Assembly (NCBI RefSeq): GCF_034702125.1
Contig: NC_085865.1
Span: 51,673,867 to 51,737,866, forward strand
Direction: 5' to 3'
Length of the DNA stretch: 64,000 bases
Origin: Engraulis encrasicolus
Taxonomy: Eukaryota > Chordata > Actinopteri > Clupeiformes > Engraulidae
Part shown: in pieces, positions 50,793 to 64,000 of the stretch
How the letters are laid out: the number at the start of each line of letters is the position of its first letter
Numbering within the stretch: position 1 is the first letter of the stretch
The notes under the pieces: generated by a model
Database searches by the model: none
The model's input: only the letters and a program-made list of their open reading frames with translations
What the model was told of the DNA's origin: nothing
Program-made: the position numbers and the translations under genes

Positions 50793-52640
50793 TGTAGGTA
50801 CAATTCCTGCCACTTCTCTACGCAGAGAAACTCATGACAAAGTTATGAGAATCATGTGACTCAAACTGATGATGATTGAGACGAAGGTCATCAATAATCA
50901 TTAGTAAAAGAGTTACTTCCCCTCTGATCACCAAATGGCTGGCCCAGGGTCCCTGCCATGTTGTTCTCAGTCCACCTCCTTTCGGAGGCGCTGTGACCAA
51001 AGCCCCACCCACAATCACCTGGCCACACGTGAAGTGTTCCCCAGGGACCTTTGTTCCTCACTCTAGTTTTGACCGCGGGACGGAAGAGACGTATAGAGCA
51101 ACTTGCGCAATTTTGGACAAAGTATTGTTTGATATTTGGCCGAATAACAAACATAGACTGCTGAGTTCATCTTACACACACTTTGCAAAGAATTCCTCAC
51201 TTCAAGTCTAAGGTCTTGCCTGGTCATATCTTCAGACTTTCATCCGGACACTGTGAACTAAAGGCGAGTTCACTGCGAGAAAATATCCACGCACGCCTCC
51301 GTGGAACAAACTTCTCGCATTTGGGATTCAACCGACGAATCTCGCCACAACAAAGACTTTTGCAGCCCCAGACTCTCGAGACGATGAGAGAAACTTTGGA
51401 CTGCAAACCCATTTCCAGGCGGACGTACCGAGCCCTTTGGAAACTGGATCTTCCTCTTCATCTCACACAGTAGGCACTGGGCATAGCTTATGTACTGAGA
51501 TAGATGTGTTTTGAACTATGACTTGAGTTATTTTTCATGTGCACATGTTTATTTGCATTTCTCCTGCTTCTCTGTCTATCCTTCTTCTTAGCTCAGGTTC
51601 CCCTCTGCTAACCCATTCTGTATTACTGGCTACTAAGCCTAGCGACCCCGCTTGTGGCGTTCGCACGGAATAGTTCAAGTATTGATTTAACCATCAATAT
51701 TCTGAACTCTCCGAGGACCGTCATAGCGCGGCCGTTTCGCCGACTAGTCCTGAAATACACGAGCTACGCCTTTTGTTGTAACGGGCCATAACAAAGCCCT
51801 AGGTTAGCAACGCAACGCTAACCATTTGTTTACACAGACACGCATAGCCACTAGAGTTCCATCTCTCTTTCCCTTCTCTCTCTATCTCTCTCCCTCTCTC
51901 TCGTTATTTCACTCTCTCCCTGTCGAAATACTTGATTCTCAGAACCCTCCGAGCATGTCGGTACTCTTTTATACACTTTGAGTGCATAATCTGTAGTAAA
52001 CTATTCTCTGAATAACCAACTCTGCTCGGAACGCTCTGCAAGTTAGCCATTAGCCAAGTTGGGCTTGCATCTCCTACACAAGCACGCTGAAACCCCACTT
52101 CCTGTAGTTTTACAACTCGTAATGGCTGCGTAGACGGCAACGTCTCCCACTTGTTATTTCTTTTATTTCGTTTTCTTTCTCTCCCTGTTCTACTTGGACT
52201 TGTTATCGTTAATTCCAGAACCCTTTGATACATTCGCGCGTCCACTACGGGACTTGAAGCGCCTGAAGCCACACGGTTTACTTGTTACATAGCTGCTAGC
52301 TATCCCTATTGTTCACGGTTCTGATGCTAACGTTAACCTAGCCGAGAGGACGCCATTGTTGCCCAGCAACAGACACGCACATACAGTAATCAGTGCGAGT
52401 TCCTCCCACTGACTACTACTCTCTCATCCCCTTTCATTTCTCTCTCCATTCCACAAGGAATTGTGTGCATTTATTACAGAAACCTAGACATTGTTGTAGA
52501 CCCCCTGGGCCCTGCCTAGTCAACACTAGGCCTTTGCTAAGCAGCTACTTATCAGTAGCCTTTCCATTGTCTGCTTTCTGTAGCTAATGCTATCTTAGTC
52601 AACCACACACACACGTGGTAGCCTAGCAACCAGACCCCTG

Positions 52641-52675
<35 letters not shown>

Positions 52676-53295
52676 CTGAAAGCCTGTTCCCCTCTTCTTT
52701 CTTTTCCCCTCTTTTATTTCTTTCTTGTTTTATATTATTGTGCCTTATTTTTGTTATTATTCCATTTAACCGACTTTGAATGTAATGCATTTTATTAGTT
52801 ATCCTAGTAGTTAATAAAAGTAAATCATTTGATTGCATTTTGTTGTCCTTGTTACTTTGTACACCCAACCAACCTATTATTAGAACTTTGCCTTCAGATC
52901 AACTTTTGTGCTTGTGTACCCCAGCTGATCACAGAGAATACTCTTACTGTTCACTGTGAACTGCTGAGTAACCCCAGTACAAAACTTATTATTAATTCTG
53001 TGTTTAGCAATTTATTGTTGAATATTGTGATTGATAATCCAAGGATTTTATGAGACGGTCCTTGGCCAAGGATTTTATGAGACGGTCCTTAAATTACATT
53101 TTAATTAATTTGTTTATTAATATTAATTAATTCATAATTAATTAAATTCCCAAACGAGATTTTTACCTTCAATTCCTGGTATAGCCGCATGAGGAGTAAA
53201 TCCACACGCAGCTTCCCATACATTAACGTAACTTCAACTACATTACGTGGTGCGTACCGTGTGAGAATTCCGATTCTCACGCGACTACCCCTACA
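50793..53295 (+). mobile_element. 2.5-kb insertion, possible solo LTR
   Basis: This segment separates blocks A and B here but is absent between them at 55168, so it is almost certainly an insertion. It begins TGTAGGTACAATTCC and ends GACTACCCCTACA, that is TG...CA with a 6-bp inverted repeat TGTAGG/CCTACA. CTT stands outside both ends, and 4-5 bp agree with one mismatch. A polyadenylation signal AATAAA is at 52813-52818, followed by a GT-rich stretch. Two 27-bp repeats (CCAAGGATTTTATGAGACGG, from 53039 and 53066) follow. These are features of a long terminal repeat left after recombination, but 2.5 kb is long for an LTR and I see no internal retroviral gene. A different kind of non-autonomous element is possible. 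An open frame at 51183-51473 (96 residues) is not recognised. Confidence 0.55.
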
Positions 53296-54370
<1,075 letters not shown>

Positions 54371-54372
<2 letters not shown>

Positions 54373-55167
54373 TATGCTACTAGACACCTTAGTTTCCCTC
54401 GGGATTAGTAAATTACACTCTACTCATACACACACTGCAAATCTTCTATTAACCATTAATCTGTGTTTCATGCTGTTTCAGTTTGCCAATGAGCCTCAAA
54501 GCATCATTGGTTACATAATGTTGCAACATGTGCTATAGTTTAAATAATGTCTGCAATAAGACAACATAAAGTTCTTGCCAGTTTTTGCATTATTGTCTGG
54601 AGATGATTTTTAATATTAAGCACTCATCAGCATCTGAGCAGATATGTCCAGAATCTGACAGAATAGCTGTGATCTTTGAAAAGCTAATCTTCCTCTCTTA
54701 GACATTGTGAACGCCACAACGTTCCTAATGGCCACAAAAATAGCACTAATCCGATTTTACTCCGTCTCTCAGTCTGATGGTGATTATCTCGGATTGCTTT
54801 TGCAATCATGTTTCCAACTGATTAGAGAGAGCTTGAATATAATATACAGCTCTGCAAATTATATCACAGGATTTTTCTAGCTGCAGGGACGTCTGGCTGC
54901 GAATTCACAAAGCCTAATTATATTTTTATTATTCCTCTTGCCCAGTGACCTTTAGGCCTATGGACTGGAAGGCCACTGCTGTGGTAGCATTCATTAAATC
55001 CTAGAGGTGATGGAGATCGTTCTGTGCTCTGCTTATCAATGATATGTTTAGCATATCAAGCAGAAATGTTGTCTCGGGCCAATGGCAATTAGTCGGCCCC
55101 TTTGCCAGGGCATCACAGCCCAGTGACCCCAAAGATCTGGCCACTGATTTGGGAAATATCCTGGAAC

Positions 55168-55168
<1 letters not shown>
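54371..55168 (+). repeat. Tandem duplication, copy 2, block A
   Basis: The second copy of block A. It joins block B of copy 1 at the GGCGGTATAATTTATGCTAC junction and runs straight into block B of copy 2 at CCTGGAACCTTATTTG, showing the state without the 2.5-kb insertion. Confidence 0.93.
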
Positions 55169-56244
<1,076 letters not shown>

Positions 56245-57177
56245 TAACGTAGGCTACACGTAGACTACATGAATATACTTGTACAGTATGCATTAACATT
56301 TAATGCTAAATACAGTGTTTATTAACATTATAGCTCATACAGAATGTGAATAATCTAATAACTATACTGGACATTCACGTTTCACATACCAAGCTGTATA
56401 TGAGTTATACAGTAGTAGACCATAGTAACGGAATACTGGTCTGTCAGACATCACATATGCTTGGAACTGAGGTGTTAATTACTGTTCAAATTAATAATAT
56501 GTGCTGGAGCTGTATAAAGTGAACAGGCAGCCAGGGAGGGAGACATAATAAAGTTACCATGAGGAGCTCTTGAAAGGAGTGCTGCCCTATTGTCTGCTCT
56601 TGGTTGTTTCTTCTTCAGTGAGGCCTAAGAGCAGTTTATCCTTAACAGCAAAGTCCAATTGCCAAAAGTTGTTATCTGTTATTGTTTCCAATAATGTAGA
56701 ATGCAACCAAATAATGGGACTTTGCAAAGGCCAAATTAGTTGATGGTTATATAAATTAAGGGCATTAAGGGAATAATTGAACTTTTTTTTCTTTCAAATT
56801 GTGTTCTTGTAGTCACTGCAGAAAAGTGCTAAAAAAGCAATATCTCTCTCAGCACAAGTGCTTGGACTCTTGTTTCTCTTCACCTTTTCATCTTCCACTC
56901 CATTGGTTCTTTATGGTGTATTCTGGAAATAAAAAAATCCTTTCTTTCTTTTTGATAAAGCAACTCATAAGCGTTCTTGAACTCTTGGCCTCCTGTCTCT
57001 TGTGATGCACGTCAGGCGTCTGTCATGCCTGCATGGTGTGTTTCTCAATTTCGCCAAAACACAAACCTGCACATATCAGTCACCTGTGGGACACGACACA
57101 GCTTTTCATGTCTGTGTGCTTGCTCTGTGTGCTTGTTGCAGCAGCTAATTTCAGCCATTTTCAGAAAGAAGAGCGGA
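56245..57177. other. Unique DNA
   Basis: AT-rich unique sequence with no gene recognised. Confidence 0.35.
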
Positions 57178-57182
57178 CACGC

Positions 57183-57248
<66 letters not shown>

Positions 57249-57270
57249 ACACACACACACACACACACAT
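57178..57270. repeat. (CA)n microsatellite
   Basis: A CA run with a GCACGCAC shoulder and one CAGACA interruption. Confidence 0.96.
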
Positions 57271-57385
57271 ACAGAGAAAAACATATTCCTCCAGTCTGCA
57301 TGTACTGTATAAAAAGGTACATTGATATATGTAGATGCTGTGATTCCTTGAAATGCATATTCATCCTTTTTGTCATTTACTGTAG

Positions 57386-57479
57386 AAAAGCTGAATGGAG
57401 GCAGAATGATGAAGTGAGACCCCTCCACATCACCATGAGTGATCTGAGCAATGATGGATGTCCAAGGCAGCATCTGTGA
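57386..57479 (+). other. Weak candidate terminal coding exon
   Basis: A pyrimidine-rich acceptor (CTTTTTGTCATTTACTGTAG) ends at 57385. One frame then stays open for 30 codons (KAEWRQNDEVRPLHITMS, then DLSNDGCPRQHL) to TGA at 57477-57479; the other two frames close within ten codons. An AATAAA polyadenylation signal lies downstream at about 57721. I do not recognise the peptide. The phase (one base before the first codon) does not fit direct splicing from the candidate exon at 44570. Confidence 0.15.
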
Positions 57480-58549
57480 AGATGGGAGCCATATTGGAGG
57501 GTGGATAACTCCAATGACATTCAATGCAAGATGACTTCCTTAACCGAGACATACAGAGTGACGTGGAGACATGTTTGGAATGACGATACAGTGTTTATGG
57601 AGATCAGGATGTAGTGCTAGTACTGTATGTATAATGTATAATGTATTTACACATATATGAAAAAGTATTTTAGAATGATTTGGAAAATAGTAAATGTAAA
57701 ATATTAAGCATGTCTGAAAAAAATAAAAGCTTGCTAATCATTATTGCTACGTTAATATTTGAAGCAGAGAAAATAACTCAGGGAAGCAACCTAATTACTC
57801 CATTATGAAAACAAAGTTAACAGTTTAATACACCTTCTCACAGTATTTCATTACTACTCAAATTAACTTCATCGATTAACAACACTGCAGTAATCAGCAT
57901 GCACTGATAAGATGTGCAAGTATTCAGAACAAATATCAAACTTTGCCGTAAACTGCCTGTCTTCTTTCCCTTTCCTTTCCATTCTAATCCTTTCCTTTCT
58001 TTTCTTTTCCTTTCCTCTCTTCCCCATTCCCCTGCTTGTTTTCTTTTTTGTGCATTTCCTGACATTTTTGCCCTTCCTGTTCTATCCCTTCATTTTGCTC
58101 TTTTTCTTTTCCTTTTTATTTCCTTTCTATTCCTTCTCTTTCAATTATGTTTCTTGTTCCTCTTATTTCCCAGCCCTGACTCTTCTCGCCCTTCCTCTCC
58201 TTTGTATCCCTTTCCATTATTATGTCTTTCTTTACCTTTCTCAGGGTATACCCTTGGTACTTGTAGTTAAAGGACAAACCATGGTGGCAACATATACAGC
58301 CACTATTCACTGCTGACACAATGCTATAAATGTACAATATGTGAAGTGAAGCACAGAGAGTGCGATTCAGAGAAGCATGTACTGATAAATGCTCCAGACA
58401 CAGAGTTTTGACATTTGTCAGCATGCAGTGGAAAATCTACAATACTGGAAAAAAGAACGAAGCATGATCACCACTGGTCCCAGAGTCTTCTCTCTCCCCC
58501 CCTTGTAGTATCGATCTCACACACATCCGTCATCAATAACACGGAAATG
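57480..58549. other. Unique DNA and a T/C-rich stretch
   Basis: 57955-58250 is strongly pyrimidine-rich with TTTCC/TTTCT units and yields spurious Phe/Leu/Ser-rich frames. The rest is unique with no gene. Confidence 0.4.
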
Positions 58550-59465
58550 TGAACAGTTGTTTGACAGTGGTAGCAACCTGGCACAGTGAGTGAGTGAAGT
58601 ACACACAATGAGCTGGATTGGTCTGGACCTCTCATGTCATTCAAGTTGAACATACTTGTTTGACAGCGGTAGCAACGTGACCTCAGTAATGAGTCAGATT
58701 GAATTGGCCTCATGTGTTATTCATACTTCACATACTAGCCACTTGGCTCTCTGTCATTCGTAACATGAAGACGTGTAAACTGGTTTGACAGTGGTAGCGA
58801 TACAGCACAACATGGCACAATGAGCAATTGAGGTCGAGAATGAGCTGGATTGAACTGAGCAGGCACTTTGCTGATCCTGACAGTGATGGCATTGCTAGGT
58901 CAGTAATGAGCCTGAATGTATTGGATCCCTTATATGTTTAGAATAGTTTGGGGCAGACTATACATATACAGGGAGAGCTGTAAACTTGATTGGCAGAGTA
59001 GCAACTAGAGATGTACAGGATCCAAGATCCGGTTCCGGATCCGGCAGGATAATAGGGTTTTTTAGACTATCCGGATCCGGCAGGATCTTAAGCAGTGGAT
59101 CTGGTATCCGGCAGTTACCTAAAAATCAGGATCTGGGGCATCTCTACTTTTTACGTAGCCTAGGCTTTTCAGTCAGTCTTTCACAACCCCAATCGCTGCA
59201 TGGAGTGAAAGCCCTTCGGAAGCGGTCGTTGAAGGCAGTGTGGCAGTAACCCAATGAGTCTTAAAAATAGTTTGCGCCAACGTAATAAAAAGGGCCCACG
59301 TGTGCGAGTTGGCTATGTGTTTCAACCCTTTCGGTGCATCTCTAGTAGCAACACTAACCGACAGATGATATATTTAGCTAGATTGGTCCCCGTATACAGT
59401 ATGTATGTTATTCAAGTTCAGTGTAGGGATATGATTGAGAAGCGAGTTTGACAGAATGCCTGATT
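58550..59465. repeat. Degenerate repeat with TTTGACAGTGGTAGCAAC motif
   Basis: TTTGACAG(T/C)GGTAGC(A/G)A recurs near 58560, 58660 and 58784, and more weakly as TTGATTGGCAGAGTAGCAAC near 58986. Each is followed by AATGAG(C/T) and GATTG.A..TG-type segments and TGT.ATTC. Spacing is about 100-200 bp. A hAT MITE has inserted in the last unit. Confidence 0.55.
59006..59344. mobile_element. hAT MITE with perfect 8-bp duplication
   Basis: The left end is TAGAGATGTACAGGATCC and the right end TTTCGGTGCATCTCTA, giving TAGAGATG(T/C)AC at both ends as inverted repeats. GTAGCAAC flanks both sides exactly (58998-59005 and 59345-59352), the 8-bp duplication expected of hAT. The interior repeats GGATCCGGCAGGAT (about 59037 and 59083) and TATCCGG phrases. 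At 339 bp there is no coding capacity. Confidence 0.85.
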
Positions 59466-59891
<426 letters not shown>

Positions 59892-59968
59892 TGAGGGGGT
59901 GGTGATGGAGGTTGCTGCATTTTGGATCTGCGGCTCCATCAATCTTCGAGCAGCGGCAGTGGAGTGTG

Positions 59969-59970
<2 letters not shown>

Positions 59971-60026
<56 letters not shown>

Positions 60027-60075
60027 ACAGAGGCACGGACGCACACACTCACACGCTCGCATGCACGCACCGCAC
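59971..60075. repeat. (CA)n microsatellite
   Basis: A CA run with an irregular GCAC/GCTCGC right shoulder. With the GT run 80 bases upstream it could form a large hairpin. Confidence 0.94.
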
Positions 60076-60199
60076 ATACAAAGCTGCAGTGAAGTCTGGA
60101 GGGAGACAGTTGACAGAGCCTCTGCGTGAGCTACCTTGACAAGCTGGAGGAAATGCCATACAAGCTAAACCAACCACACAGACACGTACACACACACTA

Positions 60200-60233
60200 T
60201 CAATTACACTTACACTTACACTTACGCATGTAC

Positions 60234-60294
<61 letters not shown>

Positions 60295-60315
60295 GCACAC
60301 ACGCACACACACACC
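60200..60315. repeat. (ACACTT)n and (CA)n microsatellite
   Basis: Four ACACTT/ACACTTAC-type units precede a CA run with a GCGCAC interruption near its right end. Confidence 0.94.
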
Positions 60316-60435
60316 TAACAGTCAGTGGCTTCCTGATAGATAGGCCTACAGCTAGACAGCCATGTGCATGTACACAAAAAATATGCACATACACACATGC
60401 ACACAGGCTAATGCACACTGTTGCTTGACTGAATA

Positions 60436-61796
60436 GGGCAATTGTCCTCAACTCATCACCTCTCCACAGGGGTGCCCCAAGGGTCGGTGCTGGGGCCCCT
60501 CCTATTTGCCATGTACACTACCTCTCTGGGCCATGTCATCCGTGCTCATGGCTTCTCCTACCACTGCTATGCTGATGACACACAGCTATATCTGTCATTC
60601 GATCCAGAGGACTCCTCTGTCTCTGCATGCATCTCAGCCTGCCTCTCTGACATATCCACATGGATCAAGGAACATCACCTTCAACTGAACCTCGCTAAAA
60701 CTGAACTCCTGGTGATCCCAGCTAAGGACTCATGTTGCCATGATCTCAAACTCAATATGGGCTTAGCCACTGTCGCCCCAAACAAGTGTGCAAGGTCATG
60801 ATTGATGACCATCTATTCTCAGACCACATAGCTTCGGTTGCCCGGTCATGCCGCTTCTGTATGTACAATATAACACAGATCAGGCCGTACCTGACCCAAT
60901 ATGCCACTCAGCTTCTGGTACAGGCCTTGGTCATCTCTCGCCTCGACTACTGCAACTCCCTCTTGATTGGTCTTCCAGCCTGTGCAATAAGACCCTTACT
61001 AATGGTCCAGAACGCGGCGGCGCGTCTGGTGTTCAACCAACCCAAAAGGGCGCATGTCACGCCACTTTTTGTCAACCTGCATTGGCTACCAGTGTCTGTC
61101 CGAATGCAACACAAAGCTCTGACCCTTGCCTACAAAATTAAAGCAGGTTCTGCTCTGGCTTACCTAAAGGATATGCTCAAGCCATAGGCTCTATGTTCCT
61201 ACCAGGGCGTTGCGTTCCTCCAATACCAACCGTTTAGCCTTGCCCTCTACTCACACAAGTCCAAACGGTTTTCTGTCATTGTTTTTCAATGGTGGAATGA
61301 GCTACCAGTTGCTACAAGAGCAGGGTCATCCCTCTCAACCTTCAAGAAGCTAGTGAAGACTCACCTCTTCCGAGAAAGCTTACCTGCTTAACACTCTAGC
61401 ATAACTAATTCTAATCACCTTGTAGCCTTTAGTTTTTAGTCTCTTTCCTTAGTCTTAGTCTCTGAGGTCTTTCCTTAAGCCACTGCTATTAACATCTCTT
61501 ATGTACATAACATCTTTATGTACCTAATTTGCTGTTAACATCCTTTGAAATCCTTTACTTATTTTGTCTTTATCACTGTGTTGGGCATTGTTGTCAGTGT
61601 TGCAACTGTACACTGCACCTTGAGGTACTTTTTGCTACTTTTTAATGCATTGTCCACTTCTTTACTCTTTGTAGGACAATGCTATCAGTGTTGCAACTGT
61701 ACACTGTGCCTTACCCTGTTCTTGTTCAAATTGTTCCTTGTAAGTCGCTTTGAACAGAGGCGTCTGCTAAATACTAATGTAATGTAACGTAATGAA
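60436..61796 (+). mobile_element. 5'-truncated L2/CR1-type LINE, decayed reverse transcriptase
   Basis: The plus strand encodes [20 protein letters not shown] and then [13 protein letters not shown] with the catalytic YADD box, then [17 protein letters not shown] frameshift at about 60790 follows, then a second open frame with DDHLFSDHI, RSCRFCMYNI, LLVQALVISRLDYCNSLL, QNAAARLVF and LHWLPVSVRMQHKALTLAYK. After a stop at 61185-61187 the remaining RT tail (up to STFKKLVKTHLF at about 61340-61375) is scattered in broken frames. The 3' untranslated region has a 92-bp internal duplication (GTTGCAACTGTACACTG at about 61598 and 61690). The end CGCTTTGAACAGAGGCGTCT, then GCTAAATACTAATGTAATGT, is the characteristic LINE/SINE 3' tail with TAATG units. 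Confidence 0.88.
60442..61187 (+). pseudogene. LINE reverse transcriptase pseudogene
   Basis: Two consecutive frames (60442-60801 and 60786-61187) together cover the catalytic palm and thumb of a non-LTR reverse transcriptase. A small deletion near 60790 shifts the frame just after PNKCAR, where relatives continue with N-L-G-V before the IDD(H/Q)L segment. The endonuclease and RT fingers are missing because of 5' truncation. It is distinct in sequence from the other LINE fragment at 26147-26953 (YADDTQLY versus FADDTTVV), so two LINE lineages are present. Confidence 0.88.
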
Positions 61797-61937
61797 TAAT
61801 GATTCCTCAGATGTAGTCACACATACACATAATGCTGCTGAACAGACAGATGTGCAGTCTCCTGGACGTCCAAACTGAGAAATCCACTGCACAGAGACCG
61901 ACTGACCTACCCACCATCCCCTTCCCAACCCCCAAAC

Positions 61938-62001
<64 letters not shown>

Positions 62002-62454
62002 TCCTTGCCCTCCAAAGTGTTCACCTTGGTCTACAAAGCGCATCTGCTGCAGTCAGTCATGGTGGCCGACAATAGGGAATTAATTATTTCCAACGTCCAT
62101 ACAGTATATCACGAAATTGAGTACACCCCTCACAGTTTTTGCAGATTTGTGAGTATATGTTTTCATAGTAAAGCATTACAGAAATTTCACTTTGACACAA
62201 TGATTAGTGACCTTTTAGCAACATATTTAACCGCTTACATTTCTTGTTCACTCAGAAAAAAACTAAAAATATAATCCGGTAGAGAAGGGGCTGTGTTGGC
62301 TCAAATCGTATTGAAATGAAAAGGGATTAAAAGGGAGGTCATCAGTGTGCGTTTCAACCTTTCTTTGCATTGAACTTTTACATTTTGAGTGTGCATCTGG
62401 CTTAAGTAGATTGGTGTGAGATTTGAATGCAATCGTATGGAGAATATCATGATC
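61797..62454. other. Unique DNA with a (CT)n microsatellite
   Basis: A CT run with one TTTC interruption occupies about 61940-62001. The rest is unique with no gene recognised. Confidence 0.5.
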
Positions 62455-62469
62455 TGCATTCTGATATTT

Positions 62470-62770
62470 CTGATATGATCTGTTGACATGCATGTTTCGT
62501 TTATGCGTATTTCAGATTGCCAATGTTGACAGCATTCATGCATCCCCAAACCATGTCAGTCCCACTACCATGCTTGGCTATTGAGAGGACACACTTTTTT
62601 TTGTAAAACTCACTTGTTTACCACCACACATGCTTGACACCATCTAAAGCAAATTTGTTTATCTTGGTCTCAAGAGAGATGAACAGACCAAGGATATGGA
62701 TCACTGGAACCATGTCATGTGATCTGAAGAGACCAAGATAAACAAACTTTCTTTAGATGGTGTCAAGCAT
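62470..62770 (-). pseudogene. Tc1-like transposase remnant folded on itself
   Basis: The minus strand from about 62690 to 62480 encodes ETKINKFALDGVKHVWW, then after a stop SEFYKKKCVLSIAKHGSG, then MVWGCMNAVN. This is the Tc1 catalytic core around the first Asp and the VWG segment. On the plus strand, 62729-62770 carries a second copy of the same stretch (ETKINKLSLDGVKH). The arms 62630-62671 and 62729-62770 are inverted complements at 40 of 42 positions, so two head-to-head transposase pieces form a hairpin. This family differs from the Tc1 at 35503-37109. No terminal repeats were found. Confidence 0.75.
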
Positions 62771-62841
62771 AATTTTGCATATTTGCAGGTTTATGAAGGG
62801 AAATTGAAGTGGTATTATTTTAATTTCTAGTGACCCTCCGT

Positions 62842-63308
<467 letters not shown>

Positions 63309-63316
63309 GCGGACAG

Positions 63317-63456
63317 CAAGGCTGGACTGGGGGATAAATGGGCCCGGGCACTTTTGGCTTAAAGCCAAAAATTTTACATTTCTGAAAATAGGGGCCCATG
63401 ACGGTGCAGGGCCCACTGGGAAATGCCCGGTATGCCAGATGGCCAGCCCAGCCCTG
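63317..63456. mobile_element. 140-bp MITE, CAAGGCTGGACTGG ends
   Basis: The left end CAAGGCTGGACTGG and right end GGCCAGCCCAGCCCTG are imperfect inverted complements. The interior has GGGCCCGGGCA and TTTTGGCTTAAAGCCAAAAA (a perfect palindrome), then GGGCCCACTGGG and ATGCCCGGTATGCCAGATGG, typical of a GC-rich miniature element I associate with fish genomes. GCGGACAG (63309-63316) and CCGGACAG (63457-63464) flank it, 7 of 8 identical, suggesting an 8-bp hAT-like duplication. Confidence 0.75.
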
Positions 63457-63464
63457 CCGGACAG

Positions 63465-64000
63465 ACTAATAGAGTTTAAAGTAGATTTCCAGCTCCAATC
63501 GAGTAATTCATAGTTTCTTTCTTCTATAATAGACTCATTTAACAATTTAATAATTTCTGCAGTATAGCCGAGCCTTGGATGTTAAAGCATTTCGCTAGCT
63601 TTCTTTAAAGGGCACAGATACACAGGTGCAGCTCCCACTGCCTTCTCCTCAGTCACACCTCATTACACCAGATGGTCGCACAACTCTCAGCTGACAGCCG
63701 AGGAAAACAAATATGATCCTAATGCACTACAACACACTGCTCCGTCTGTGGAGCAATGCAGAGGAGTTCCTTGAAGATGAATGTGTTTATTAAGTTTGCA
63801 GACTTGTTTACCTCACAATCATTTAATGTTTCAGTGGTTCTTCTGTCTTTAGGGTTACAGATTAGCATGTAAGATGATGATGTATGCTTGTATTCTCACT
63901 TACAGTATGAGACCCAAGATGTTTTCTTTGTTAAGTCCAAACGTGTTGTCGGACAGTGAAGTGTGAGGTGGATAAAAGTTCAGGGTTAACTTCTAACTAA
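63465..64000. other. Unique DNA to the window end
   Basis: No gene or repeat is recognised. Confidence 0.35.

Noticed and set aside
51183..51473. 96-residue frame within the 2.5-kb insertion as an accessory gene
   Set aside because: No recognisable motif and no sign of coding context. Length is compatible with chance.
57912..58316. Phe/Leu/Ser-rich frame considered as a membrane protein
   Set aside because: Produced by a TTTCC/TTTCT-rich stretch. Overlapping frames are equally hydrophobic.

Overview
This is vertebrate nuclear DNA, almost certainly from a teleost fish. The evidence is the very heavy load of long CA/GT, GA/CT, ACAG, CTTT and GAA microsatellites together with fish-type repeats: L2/CR1-like LINEs, Tc1-like transposons, hAT-, Harbinger- and TTAA-type miniature elements, and a tRNA-derived SINE with the usual fish core. 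Several repeats look like ones I associate with herring-like fish (Clupeiformes), but that is only an impression. One undetermined base lies at 33376. I recognise no intact host protein-coding gene, no true tRNA or rRNA gene and no CRISPR array. The window reads as a gene desert or a long intron packed with layers of transposons.

Layout. 1-2 kb: a bidirectional GGGTTCTATGTTCCCC repeat beside a broken LINE endonuclease. 3-7 kb: long microsatellites, a C/T-rich dispersed repeat and a foldback element. 7-12 kb: mostly unique DNA, with a hAT-like element and a TTA-flanked Harbinger-like MITE. 12-20 kb: microsatellites, a reverse-oriented relative of the C/T-rich repeat and a GT-rich duplication. 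21-28 kb: nested terminal-inverted-repeat elements, a hAT-like MITE, and an L2/CR1-like LINE with an open 267-residue reverse-transcriptase fragment. 32-37 kb: an element with TAGCCT...AGGCTA ends and perfect 9-bp target duplications, disrupted by a 2-kb GC-rich element, then a full-length but decayed Tc1 transposon sitting in a CA microsatellite. 38.8-39.3 kb: a miniature LTR retrotransposon with primer-binding site, polypurine tract and a tRNA-like promoter inside the LTR. 40-48 kb: a SINE, a 220-bp tandem repeat and five more DNA-transposon-like elements, including a second TAGCCT element with a 9-bp duplication. 50-56 kb: a 1.87-kb tandem duplication whose first copy is split by a 2.5-kb insertion, the second copy preserving the empty site. 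57-64 kb: microsatellites, a hAT MITE with a perfect 8-bp duplication, a decayed LINE with a YADD box, a folded Tc1 transposase remnant and a final MITE.

Nothing here works together as a pathway. The interest lies in the elements themselves. The best candidates for something little described are the miniature LTR element with a pol III-like promoter in its repeat (38831-39294), the TAGCCT / 9-bp family (32482-34867 and 45475-45726), the element with five internal GTCACACCRCAGGA motifs (42434-43394), and the filled/empty-site pair at 50-56 kb. Three small exon-like stretches (24259-24299, 44570-44635, 57386-57479) are the only hints of host transcripts, and all are weak. Alignments and percentages are by eye.
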